Assembly: GCF_014650115.1 (NCBI RefSeq)
Contig: NZ_BMUI01000041.1
Span: 1-57,069 of the forward strand
Source of the DNA: Streptomyces olivaceoviridis
Lineage (GTDB): Bacteria; Actinomycetota; Actinomycetes; Streptomycetales; Streptomycetaceae
DNA length: 57,069 nucleotides
Direction of reading: 5' to 3'
Positions 16,723-24,607 of the stretch are shown here, piece by piece. The notes under the pieces were generated by a model. The model ran no database searches. It saw only the letters and a program-made list of their open reading frames with translations, and was not told the origin of the DNA. The first letter of the stretch is position 1, and every line of letters starts with the position of its first letter. A program made the position numbers and the translations under genes.

Positions 16723-16998
16723 CTAACGCGGTTCGTGGGCCGCCGCCCGGCAGGCACCGGTCGCGGCGCCGCCCGCCACTCCTGCCCCGGTCAGCCCGGT
16801 CACACAACCCTGTAGGTCTCCGACCACACCACGGCCGCAGGCCGCTGTGACGGAGTCGGAAGCGGTGGCACCGGCCAGTTCGGCCATCTGTGTGCAGGCG
16901 GGGATGTCCGCCCGGACCACGGGAGCGGCGAGGACCGCACCGCCGAGGGTGAGGATCAGGCCGGAGAGGGCACCGGCGGTACGGGTCGACGTGCGCAT
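16723..16998 (-). CDS. Small secreted cysteine-containing protein (91 aa)
   Basis: A 91-residue frame with a signal peptide ('S-G-L-I-L-T-L-G-G-A-V-L-A-A-P-V-V-R-A') and a mature part of about 60 residues with four Cys ('I-P-A-C-T-Q', 'T-A-A-C-G-R-G', 'L-Q-G-C-V-T-G', 'T-G-A-C-R-A-A'). Four cysteines suggest two disulfides in a compact extracellular protein. GGAAGG lies upstream of the ATG. It is not a chaplin or rodlin by sequence. Function is unknown. Confidence 0.6.
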   Translation of the reverse strand: MRTSTRTAGALSGLILTLGGAVLAAPVVRADIPACTQMAELAGATASDSVTAACGRGVVGDLQGCVTGLTGAGVAGGAATGACRAAAHEPR

Positions 16999-17549
16999 GG
17001 GACGCACCTGCCTTCCGGGTTGGTCGCGCCGACCTGGCCCCTGCGGGACGGATCCACGCGGTAAGGCCGCCTGGCGACGCTCGGTGCTGCCCCGGCCGGC
17101 GGGCTCACAGACTGACCACACGATGCTGCGCCGCGTCCATTGAGCGGCACCGGGACATGGTCGCCAGGCCGAAGGAGAGGGCCCCGGACCGGATGAGACG
17201 CACTCGGACCTCCCTCTTCTCGCGGGCCCCTCACTCCAGCGTCGCACCCTCTCCCCCGCCCGTCCTGGGCACCCGGGGGATGCCACGCCGAGTGACTGCC
17301 CTTGCGCGAAGCGCGGTGGCCGGCCCGTCCGGTCGACCAGGTGGTTCGGACGGGCCGGCGTCCCGCCCGGCCCGTCCCCTGCACACCGCCCAGGGCCGTG
17401 AGGGTGAGTGCATCCGCTACGGACCAGCGGGGTGTAGCTGATCTGGGGTGTTGCGACAAACCGTTGACCAGCCCGGGGTGTTGCGTTGGGCGGTGCTCGG
17501 TCGGGATATTCGCTGGTCGCCGCTTGTCGATGGTGGTCATACTGCCGCG
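16999..17549. other. 550 nt without a gene; GGGGTGT repeats before the GNAT gene
   Basis: No supported gene. Near the right end GGGGTGTAGC (17429-17438) and two copies of GGGGTGTTGCG (17445-17455 and 17475-17485) lie in the upstream region of the acetyltransferase gene; the first and third are preceded by 'GACCAGC'. They may be regulator half-sites. Confidence 0.45.
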
Positions 17550-18080
17550 ATGGATCCTGTGACTCTTGAGACCGACCGTCTGGTGCTGCGGGCCTTCACA
17601 GCTGCCGACGTGGACGCGGTGTACGAAGCGTGCCAGGACGAGGACATCCAGTTCTACACCCCGGTGCCCGTGCCGTACCGGCGTGCGGACGCGGAGGAGC
17701 TCGTCGGCGAGAAGCTGCCCGCTCAGTGGGCCGAGGACAGGGACTACACCCTCGGCGCGTTCCGCAAGGACACCGGTGCCCTGGTGGGCTCGTACTGCCT
17801 GACCCTCGTCAGCCGTGGCGTCTGGGAGCTCGGTTACTGGGCGGTCAAGGAGCAGCGCGGACGTGGGTACTCGGTGGAGGCCGCTCGCGCCCTGTGCGAC
17901 TGGGGCTGGACCACCCTCGACGTCCACCGCATCGAGTGGTGGGCCATGGCCGGGAACACCGGCTCGCGAGCCGTCGCCGAGAGACTCGGTTTCACCTTCG
18001 AGGGGACACTGCGCAATCGCGGCGTCGCCAACGATGGCAAGCCGCACGACTGGTGGGTGGGCGGACTGCTGAGGCCCTGA
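17550..18080 (+). CDS. GNAT-family N-acetyltransferase (RimJ/RimL type)
   Basis: A 176-residue acetyltransferase. It starts 'L-E-T-D-R-L-V-L-R-A-F' as RimJ/RimL-like enzymes do; the acetyl-CoA loop is 'K-E-Q-R-G-R-G-Y-S-V-E-A-A-R' (motif A), and the C-terminal 'S-R-A-V-A-E-R-L-G-F-T-F-E-G' is motif B. These enzymes acetylate protein N-termini or small amines. The ATG at 17550 is preferred over an open upstream extension because the family begins here and CATACT (17538-17543) lies six bases before it, indicating a leaderless mRNA. Substrate is unknown. Confidence 0.92.
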   Translation: MDPVTLETDRLVLRAFTAADVDAVYEACQDEDIQFYTPVPVPYRRADAEELVGEKLPAQWAEDRDYTLGAFRKDTGALVGSYCLTLVSRGVWELGYWAVKEQRGRGYSVEAARALCDWGWTTLDVHRIEWWAMAGNTGSRAVAERLGFTFEGTLRNRGVANDGKPHDWWVGGLLRP

Positions 18081-18297
18081 TGCTCGTGAGGCTCAGGCCG
18101 GTGCTACGCCGGCTGCGTCGGCTCTTCTGCGGGACGTTCGAGGGCGTCTTCGGGGGTGCCGGCGAAGCCGTGGTGCTCGCGAGGTAGGGGGCGAAGCACC
18201 GGGTACCGGCGGATCCGCCGCCGTAGCGCAGACGCGTCTGTTCGCCGTCGTTCGATCGAGGCGTTCGACAGCGAACCCAGTCGTTCAGGCTTCCTCG

Positions 18298-18855
18298 TCA
18301 GAGGACCTGGTCGCTCTGCGGCCCGATGTCTTTGGTCCTGGTCGGCGTTCCGTCCGGGGCGAACGAGTGGTGGAAGGTGAAGGTGTGCGGCGCGGGGCCG
18401 TGGTCGTGGAGGTGTTCCAGCCTGGAAACCCCGTCCTGCCAGGTGGGTACCACGCCGTCGGAGACCCACCAGATCACGTGGTTCGGGTGCCCTGTCCTCT
18501 CGAACCAGTCGTAACGCCTGTTCAGCGCCGCACGGTGCAGACCGGTGTAGACGGCGTCGAAGGCGGGGCGCAGGTCGGTCCAGAGCGAGAGGGTCGCGGC
18601 CAGGGCGGTGGTTTCCACCGTACGGCCCTTGTTGTACCAAGTCGGCACGGCGAACTCTCCCCATGCACCCCAGTCCGCCTCGAAGAGCACGCCCCGGTCA
18701 CCGTCTGCCGCTTCAGCACGCGCGAGGTATCCGGGGTGCTGGCTGATCTTCCGGTAGACGGCCTCACCCGTGTCGTAGAACTCGCGCGTGACAGGTGCGG
18801 GATCGGCGAGAGGTGACTTCAGGACGCCGAATGTGTACAGAGCAAGATGGGGCAT
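18298..18855 (-). CDS. DUF3291 domain protein
   Basis: A 185-residue protein of the DUF3291 family, related to antibiotic-biosynthesis monooxygenase folds: 'M-P-H-L-A-L-Y-T-F-G-V-L-K', 'W-G-E-F-A-V-P-T-W-Y', 'A-T-L-S-L-W-T-D-L-R-P-A-F-D-A-V-Y', 'H-V-I-W-W-V'. AGGGAGAG precedes the ATG. The frame is open upstream and continues into a DinB-like remnant, but the Shine-Dalgarno and family start both support 18855. Function is unknown for the family. Confidence 0.85.
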   Translation of the reverse strand: MPHLALYTFGVLKSPLADPAPVTREFYDTGEAVYRKISQHPGYLARAEAADGDRGVLFEADWGAWGEFAVPTWYNKGRTVETTALAATLSLWTDLRPAFDAVYTGLHRAALNRRYDWFERTGHPNHVIWWVSDGVVPTWQDGVSRLEHLHDHGPAPHTFTFHHSFAPDGTPTRTKDIGPQSDQVL

Positions 18856-19023
18856 GCGTCTCTCCCTGGTGGGGGTGCCTGGTGTGGGCCCGGTTCGGTG
18901 GCCGAGCCTGAAGGAACTCCTGTGCGACCGTGGGTGATTGCCGGAGACCAGGTGAAGGTAGCTGCCTCCGCGGGCGATGTCGAAGTTGCGTTTTTCCTGG
19001 CCGAATGGCCTACGGCCACGACA

Positions 19024-19278
19024 CGCCGCGCAGCCGTCGGGGTTGCTCTCCCCGGAGACCGGCGGCACGTCCTGGCTCGCGAGAACACGTTGGAACCAGT
19101 TGCGCTCCACTTCAGCCATGTGCTGAACGAGGCCGAGCAGCGTCATCGGCGAGGGTGACGCTGCCGCAAGCCGTAGTTGGTCATCCTTGAGGCCCGGACA
19201 CTTCAGGGCGAGAGTCGCGCGGTGAAAGTCCAACCACGCTTCCAGCATGGCGCGCTCGCCGGCGTGCGTGAACTTCAC
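19024..19278 (-). pseudogene. Truncated DinB/DUF664-like protein
   Basis: About 85 codons match the first half of DUF664 (DinB-like four-helix) proteins: 'L-D-F-H-R-A-T-L-A-L-K-C-P-G-L', 'P-M-T-L-L-G-L-V-Q-H-M-A-E-V-E-R-N-W-F' and 'N-P-D-G-C-A-A'. After that the similarity stops and the frame runs on in nonsense-like sequence until it enters the DUF3291 gene. The usual C-terminal helices are missing, and the N-terminus is also shortened. It sits between egtA and DUF3291. It is not EgtB, whose DinB domain looks different. Confidence 0.6.
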
Positions 19279-19359
19279 CGAAGGCCGACGGCCATCTCGC
19301 GGTGAAGCAGCCCATCGCCCGGGGCCCCGCGCGGGACGTCGGCGCATCCGCGTACTCGG

Positions 19360-20640
19360 TCATCGGCACAGCGGACGCTCCACGGCCGTGGTCCCGGTCA
19401 GCACGTCGTCGGCCGGGCTGCGGCCACGGCGGACGTAGCGGTCGGCGTAGGCCGCGACGGCGTCCATGACCCTGGTGCTCGCCCCCAGCCGGGGCAGGGC
19501 GTCCAGTGCCGCGGCGAAACAGGTCACGGCGGCACGCTTCAGGTCCGGGTCGGCAAGCCCGTGGCGCGCCGCGTCCCTCCACAGGGGATTGTGCGGCGCC
19601 GGGGTCCCGGCGGCCCGCTCGGCCAGGGGCTCCACCGCCCTGTTCGCGATCGTGGCGGCGCCCGGGTCGTCGAACAGGGCCGTGACCACCGCGAGCGGCA
19701 CGATCCATCCGTCGTCGCCGGGCTGCGCGTCGATCATGCGCAGTTCCAGGTGTCCCCGTGGCCTGACGGGCGGAAACAGCGTGGTGATGTGGTAGTCCAG
19801 GTCCGCGTGGGTCGGGGGGCGCATGGTGCGCGAGCGGGTCCATTCGCGGAAGCTCAGGCCGTCCGGCACCTCCCAGGGGCCGTTGCGCCGTACGCACATC
19901 ACGGGTGCGTCGAGGACCCGCCGGACCCAGGCGCGGCGCGGGTCGTGGGCCAGGGAGGGGCCGCCGGACCGCCCCGGGTCGAGTTCCGTCCACATCAGCT
20001 GCCGTGTCGACAGCCAGCCTGTGGACCGGCCTCCGGCCATGGGCGAGTTCGCGAACGCCGCGACCAGGACCGCGCCCAGGTGGTGTGCCAGCCACCAGCG
20101 GCGCGCGAATCCCATGACGCCGGGTTCCTCGCGTCCGGCGTCGAGGCACACCTGTACGGAGGCCGAGGTGCACATCAGGGTTCGCCCGGCCGGGCCGGTG
20201 CGGTCCAGGCAGGCCTCCATGGCGTCGTAGCGGGGTTCCCGCAGGAACCGGCGAGGCGGACTCCAGGGGTCCACGCCCATGCCGACCAGTGTCAGGCCGT
20301 GCTCGTGCAGCGCGGTGCGCACGGCCTCCAGGTCGGCCGAGACTTCCGAGACGCACTCGGTCAGCGAGGGGGCGGGCCGGGAGCTCAGCTCCACCTGACC
20401 GCCGGGCTCGACGCTCAGACCGGACGCCAGCGGCAGAGTGCGCAGTACGGCGTGGACCGCTTCCAGCCGTTCCCGGGCCACCGGGTCGTGCGGCGCACGC
20501 GCCTGGTGGACAAGCCATTCCACCTCGACCCCGACGCTGCGCGGCGGGCCGGTCCTGAAGCAGGTGGCCTCGATCAGCGCCTCCGCCTCCTGTTCGGTGA
20601 CGGCGGGGCCGTCGACGCCGCACTCCGGTGAAACGACCAT
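19360..20640 (-). CDS. egtA: Glutamate--cysteine ligase EgtA (ergothioneine pathway)
   Basis: A 426-residue protein of the GCS2/EgtA family, which joins glutamate and cysteine to gamma-glutamylcysteine, the sulfur donor for ergothioneine. Recognisable parts are 'V-G-V-E-V-E-W-L-V', 'V-E-P-G-G-Q-V-E-L-S-S', 'C-T-S-A-S-V-Q-V-C-L-D', 'A-F-A-N-S-P' and 'H-L-E-L-R-M-I-D-A-Q-P'. AGGAGG upstream of the ATG at 20640 gives a clear start. In many actinomycetes egtA opens an egtABCD operon; here no egtB, egtC or egtD follows, only a DinB-like remnant and DUF3291. Either the other genes are elsewhere or this is an extra copy. Confidence 0.88.
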   Translation of the reverse strand: MVVSPECGVDGPAVTEQEAEALIEATCFRTGPPRSVGVEVEWLVHQARAPHDPVARERLEAVHAVLRTLPLASGLSVEPGGQVELSSRPAPSLTECVSEVSADLEAVRTALHEHGLTLVGMGVDPWSPPRRFLREPRYDAMEACLDRTGPAGRTLMCTSASVQVCLDAGREEPGVMGFARRWWLAHHLGAVLVAAFANSPMAGGRSTGWLSTRQLMWTELDPGRSGGPSLAHDPRRAWVRRVLDAPVMCVRRNGPWEVPDGLSFREWTRSRTMRPPTHADLDYHITTLFPPVRPRGHLELRMIDAQPGDDGWIVPLAVVTALFDDPGAATIANRAVEPLAERAAGTPAPHNPLWRDAARHGLADPDLKRAAVTCFAAALDALPRLGASTRVMDAVAAYADRYVRRGRSPADDVLTGTTAVERPLCR

Positions 20641-20904
20641 CCGGGAGCCTCCTGAGCCGCCTCGGGGCCGTCGGGGACCCGACGTCCGGTACGCGTACCG
20701 CTGCGCCTGCTGCAAGAGTCCGCCGTCAGGCCCTGCCATGACAAGGGCGCGCTTCCGGACGAGTGGGGGTCGGTGATCCGCAACGGATGACTCGGACGGC
20801 GCCGGGCCGGCCTCGGCGTCTCCCTTCTCCGGTCGTCGCGCTGCGGCCGTCGGCCCGGACCGCCGTCTCCGTCGGGACGGACGGACACGGCGGTTCCGGT
20901 GCCG

Positions 20905-21720
20905 TCATGCGTGCGGTCGCCCCGTGAGCGCCCCGGTGAAGTGTGTGACGGGGCGTTCCTGGCGTTCGCCGTCGACGGTGATGTCGACGGCCTCGTTGTA
21001 GAAGGCGAGGAGTCCCTCGACCGGGCCGACCGCGGGCAGCGGGTCCGGATAGCTCCAGACGATGTTCGCGGGGATGTCCGACTCGCCGCGCCAGGACCAG
21101 TACTCCGCTGTGCCCTTGTAGGGGCAGGCGGTGTGGTGGTCGGTGGGTTCGAACAGATCGAGGCGGACGTCCTCGCGCGGGATGTAGTAACGCGTGGGCA
21201 GGCCGGTCTCGAACAACAGCACGGGGCGGTGGGTGTCGGCGACGACCGTGCCGTCGATCTCGACCACGAGGTGGCGGCTGCTCGGGAGGGCGTCCACGCG
21301 TTTGTGCGGGTCGCGGGGGTGGACGAAGATCTCTTCCTCCTCCTCGTACCAGTGGTCGAGGCCCCGGCCGGCACGCCGGAACCATGCGAAGGCGATGTGG
21401 TCGGCGAGGTCGGCGGCCGGGAGGGTCCAGGCGGCGTTCTCCAGCAGCTCGCCGTCGATGTCGAGGTCGTAGAAGATCCGCGAGCCGGTGTGCGTGCCCG
21501 TCGGGGGGTTCTTCGCGGGGCGGAGCAGGTCCTCGCGGACCTCGGCGCGCGGGAAGGCGTACAGCGGGACGGGGACACCCGGCTCCCAGACCAGGACGGG
21601 GTGCCGGCTGTCGACGACCGTCACCTCGCCCTTGCGGCCGCGTACCCAGCGCTCGCTGGGTTCCCACAGGAGGCCTTCCGGGGTGCTCCGCACGGCTTGT
21701 GCGGTGGGGAAGGTGGTCAT
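20905..21720 (-). CDS. Tandem DUF427 protein
   Basis: A 271-residue cytoplasmic protein made of two DUF427 repeats. In each, 'V-D-S-R-H-P-V-L-V-W-E-P-G' or 'A-D-T-H-R-P-V-L-L-F-E-T-G' is followed by 'P-L-Y-A-F-P-R-A-E-V' or 'R-Y-Y-I-P-R-E-D-V'; the second continues 'C-P-Y-K-G-T-A-E-Y-W-S'. DUF427 is widespread in actinobacteria and of unknown biochemical role. It lies just downstream of a broken 2-oxoglutarate oxygenase gene on the same strand. Confidence 0.9.
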   Translation of the reverse strand: MTTFPTAQAVRSTPEGLLWEPSERWVRGRKGEVTVVDSRHPVLVWEPGVPVPLYAFPRAEVREDLLRPAKNPPTGTHTGSRIFYDLDIDGELLENAAWTLPAADLADHIAFAWFRRAGRGLDHWYEEEEEIFVHPRDPHKRVDALPSSRHLVVEIDGTVVADTHRPVLLFETGLPTRYYIPREDVRLDLFEPTDHHTACPYKGTAEYWSWRGESDIPANIVWSYPDPLPAVGPVEGLLAFYNEAVDITVDGERQERPVTHFTGALTGRPHA

Positions 21721-21745
21721 GAGCGGTTCTCCTCCGGCCGCCGTC

Positions 21746-22258
21746 TCACGCGGTGACGTCGGCGACGTAGGGACGGTTCTCGCGCCAAGCCGCCGGTTGC
21801 CCGGGGCGGCCGAACACGCGCAGGTACTCCTCGACGTTACCGCCGGCCCGTTCCCACACCGAGACGGGTGCGGAGTCGGAGCCGTCCGGGTCGGCGAACG
21901 CCGGCAGCGGTTCCACGACCGTGTCCAGGCTCGGGTGGACGAAGACCGCGGAGGAGCGCCGGGTCACCGAGCCGCCGGCCACCACGCGGTGCCGTCGGGG
22001 CGCCGGCCCTGGAGCCCCGCGTAGTCGCCCTCCTGGCGGAGCACCGTGAGCGCGGAGCTGTCGGCGTGCTCCAGGAGCAGCAGCTTCTCCTCGTCCTGGA
22101 CGCCCGGGTACGGCCACTTGGGACAGTTGTTGACGACCAGCGTCGTGTAGACGTCGTCACCGAGCGGGAAGGTCCGCGCGGGGGACGTCCAGCACGCGCC
22201 CGTACAGGCCGAGAACGCGGCGGGCGACGCCCACGAAGGCGTCGTGATGTGGGCGGGC
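21746..22258 (-). pseudogene. Broken isopenicillin-N-synthase-family 2OG-Fe(II) oxygenase
   Basis: Three pieces in three frames line up as one oxygenase. The first (22160-22258) gives 'H-D-A-F-V-G-V-A-R-R-V-L-G-L-Y'; the second (21964-22175) gives 'L-V-V-N-N-C-P' and 'L-E-H-A-D-S-S-A-L-T-V-L', the His-x-Asp iron site, then 'D-Y-A-G-L-Q'; the third (21746-22005) gives 'H-R-V-V-A-G-G-S-V-T-R-R-S-S-A-V-F-V', the distal His and 2-oxoglutarate Arg/Ser site. One small frameshift separates pieces one and two, and about 30 residues between 'G-L-Q' and 'H-R-V-V' are missing. The N-terminal half is absent. Clearly nonfunctional. Confidence 0.7.
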
Positions 22259-22396
22259 AGCCGCAGCCGCTCCGTCGGCCTGCACATCCACCGCATCCGC
22301 CGCGACCTCGGCCCGCGGGCCGCGGCTCTCCTGACGACGGAACGAGGCGTCGGCTTCCGCCTGCGCTCGACGGCGACACCGGCCGAGAGCGGCTGA
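22259..22396 (+). pseudogene. C-terminal fragment of an OmpR-type response regulator
   Basis: The plus strand reads 'R-S-V-G-L-H-I-H-R-I-R-R-D-L-G' and 'L-T-T-E-R-G-V-G-F-R-L-R' and then stops. This is the recognition helix and wing of an OmpR/PhoB winged-helix domain. No receiver or start lies upstream, because the sequence switches at about 22258 into the oxygenase remnant on the other strand. Confidence 0.65.
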
Positions 22397-22469
22397 CGGC
22401 ACTGGTCCCGGTCGCCGGCCCCGCCCTGTGGACGCACGGGAGGTGTGGAGCAACCTCCGGGACTCGCGG

Positions 22470-22856
22470 TCACACGGTGCCGGGCGGGATGGGTGTGGCC
22501 TGGTGGTAGTACATCTGCCAGGTCGCGTCCGCACCTTGCTTGCGCCAGAGCGAACTGCGCCGTGCCCGGTTTCCCTCCAGCGTGGTCTCGTAGGTGAGGT
22601 GCACCAGTCCGGGGGCCAGCAGGACACCGGTGAACTCCGAGGGCTCGTAGCGTGGACCGCCTTCTGCCGCACCGTCCGTCTCGGGCAGCGCGGCAAGCGT
22701 CTCGTCATACGTCCACCGCCGCCCCGAAGCGCCGACCTCCACGAAGTCCGGGTCCAGGAGTTGCCGGGCAAGCGAACGTGACGCGCGCACCTCGGGGTCC
22801 ATGAGGCGCAGCTCACCCGCGATCGCTTCGCGTACCTCATCTGTCTCTCGGCTCAT
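22470..22856 (-). CDS. NTF2-like (DUF4440) protein
   Basis: A 128-residue protein of the nuclear-transport-factor-2-like superfamily. Typical pieces are 'L-R-L-M-D-P-E-V-R-A-S', 'L-L-D-P-D-F-V-E-V-G-A-S-G-R-R-W', 'G-L-V-H-L-T-Y-E-T', 'R-S-S-L-W-R' and 'W-Q-M-Y-Y-H-Q-A-T-P'. The fold binds small molecules in a cone-shaped pocket and some members are enzymes. A start at 22856 has GAAGAT upstream. Specific role unknown. Confidence 0.85.
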   Translation of the reverse strand: MSRETDEVREAIAGELRLMDPEVRASRSLARQLLDPDFVEVGASGRRWTYDETLAALPETDGAAEGGPRYEPSEFTGVLLAPGLVHLTYETTLEGNRARRSSLWRKQGADATWQMYYHQATPIPPGTV

Positions 22857-22949
22857 GCGGGCATCTTCGCCGAGGGGGCCAGGCCCATCGCAACCGAGTT
22901 GCCGGGCGGAGCACGGCTCGGCTTCAGGGCCGGCCGGCCGCAGCCGCAC

Positions 22950-23972
22950 CTATCCCTCGCCCGCGTTCGTGGGCCGCGTGAATGCCGGAGGCTCCTGCAA
23001 CCACCCCCGGCGAGCGGCCTGGACCGCGGCCTGGAAGCGGGTGCTGGCGCCCAGTTCGGTCATCAGATGGCGGATGCGGCGCTGGGTGGTGCGCTGGCTC
23101 CAGCCCTGGGCGCGGGCGATCGCCGCGTCCGTGCAGCCTGCGGCGAGCAGCTTGACGAGGGCGAGGTGGTCGGGATGGCCGGAGGCGGCGGGCGGGGCCG
23201 TGGGCGGTGCGGGGGCCTGGAGGGGGGATCCACGGTCCCACTCCGCTTCGAAGAGTGCTTCCAACGCGGTCAGCATCGGTGAGCGGTGGACCAGGTACGC
23301 GGCGAGGTGTCCGCCCGGGGCGAGGCTGAAGGGGAGGACCGCCTGCGCGTCGTCGACGATCAGGAGTTTGATCGGCAGTTGTGGTCGCACGCGGGCCTGT
23401 TCGCCGGTGCGTATGCTCGGCAGGATGTCGTCCCGGAGGCGGCCCGGCCAGGCGACCGCGCCCTGGTCGTAGAGCACGCGGTGGGTGACGCCGGAACGCT
23501 GTCTGCGGCGCTGGTCGTCCAGATTGCTGCCGGGGCGGTCCACGTAGGGCGGCCGGTCGAAGGTGCGGATCTGGCGGCGGGCGCCGGCGGTGATCCTGCG
23601 GACGGCGGCGCTGATGTCGTCACGGCCACGGAGCACTTCCACCGCGATGTCCGGGTCGGCGATCCGCAGGGCCTCGCGGTGTCTGTCGGTCAGTTGGCGC
23701 ACCAACGCGCGAGCCGTGTCCAGCTGCCGTTCGCGTTCCTTGATCAGTTCCGTGACCGCGACATCGGGGGCGGTGGCGGTGAAGCGTGGGGGGCGGCCTG
23801 TCGATCTGGTCGCGAGACCCGATTTGACCAGGACGGACAGCAGCCGCCCCGCCGCGCTCGTACTCGTCCCGCAGGCGCTCGCCACCTCGGAGGCGGTGCT
23901 GTGGGGCAGACCGATCAGCGCCGTATAGACACGTTGTGCTTCATCGCCGAGTCCGACGACGTCAAGTTCCAT
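22950..23972 (-). CDS. TrmB-type transcriptional regulator with C-terminal LuxR helix-turn-helix
   Basis: A 340-residue regulator. Residues 1-75 resemble the TrmB winged helix ('G-L-G-D-E-A-Q-R-V-Y-T-A-L-I', 'S-E-V-A-S-A-C-G', 'A-G-R-L-L-S-V-L-V-K-S-G-L-A-T-R'). A coiled stretch and an effector domain follow, with 'Q-L-P-I-K-L-L-I-V-D-D-A-Q-A-V-L-P'. Residues about 280-330 form a GerE/LuxR-like helix-turn-helix ('L-V-K-L-L-A-A-G-C-T-D-A-A-I-A-R-A-Q-G-W'). This two-HTH layout is common among Streptomyces pathway regulators. GGAGGAGAA directly precedes ATG 23972. It lies upstream of, and divergent from, the M4 protease gene, which might be a target. Confidence 0.85.
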   Translation of the reverse strand: MELDVVGLGDEAQRVYTALIGLPHSTASEVASACGTSTSAAGRLLSVLVKSGLATRSTGRPPRFTATAPDVAVTELIKERERQLDTARALVRQLTDRHREALRIADPDIAVEVLRGRDDISAAVRRITAGARRQIRTFDRPPYVDRPGSNLDDQRRRQRSGVTHRVLYDQGAVAWPGRLRDDILPSIRTGEQARVRPQLPIKLLIVDDAQAVLPFSLAPGGHLAAYLVHRSPMLTALEALFEAEWDRGSPLQAPAPPTAPPAASGHPDHLALVKLLAAGCTDAAIARAQGWSQRTTQRRIRHLMTELGASTRFQAAVQAARRGWLQEPPAFTRPTNAGEG

Positions 23973-24607
23973 TTCTCCTCCGGTCGTCCGGCCGTCGACC
24001 GCCGATGGGCGGGATGCGGCCACATCGGCAACCCTGCGCCCTCGTGTGTGCATTCCCGTCCTCGCCGCACGAAAAGGGGCGTTGTGCCGCCGTGACATGG
24101 GCCGGCGTCCTGGTCACATGTGTGCGCACCGGCGTCGGCCCTACGGCCCGACCGCCGTTGTGAACGGAGGCCGGTGCCGCGCGGCCGAGGGCTCGGCTGG
24201 TACGCGGCGCTGGTTTCGGCCTGCCGACAAGAGCGGGAGGAGGACTTCCGCGATCCCGGCGCCCCTGTGGCGCGGCGGCTCGATCAGAGCGGTGTACACC
24301 ATCTCGGTTTCCGGCGACGTCATCTTCTGTTTCCGCTCCGCCAATTGCTGGCCGATGGCTGCCACCTGGCGCTAACCGGCCACCTCGACACCCTAGCGCC
24401 GGTTCCGCATGCGTTGGCATCTTCACTCCGGTGAGGCGGAGTTGACCGTCAGGTGGCTCGATGCGCGTCCCCTGGAACGTGCAGTCGCGAGTGTGGCGCG
24501 CCGGTGCGTCACGTGTCTGACGTCCCGCCACCGAGGCCGTGGTCTCCGGCCTCCTCGTAACAGCGGCCGTCCGCACCGACAGACGGCCGAACGGAAGGAC
24601 TCTTGGG
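23973..24607. other. 635 nt between divergent regulator and protease genes; possible regulator fragment
   Basis: No confident gene. On the minus strand a short frame (24141-24365) reads 'E-M-V-Y-T-A-L-I-E-P-P', close to 'Q-R-V-Y-T-A-L-I-G-L-P' at the start of the neighbouring TrmB-type regulator. It may be a partial duplicate or relic of such a gene. The rest should hold the promoters of the regulator and the protease, but no clear -10/-35 pair was identified. Confidence 0.35.

Noticed and set aside
22470..22840. Extra frames antisense to or overlapping the NTF2-like gene
   Set aside because: They show no recognisable motif, while the NTF2-like protein is well formed with a plausible start.
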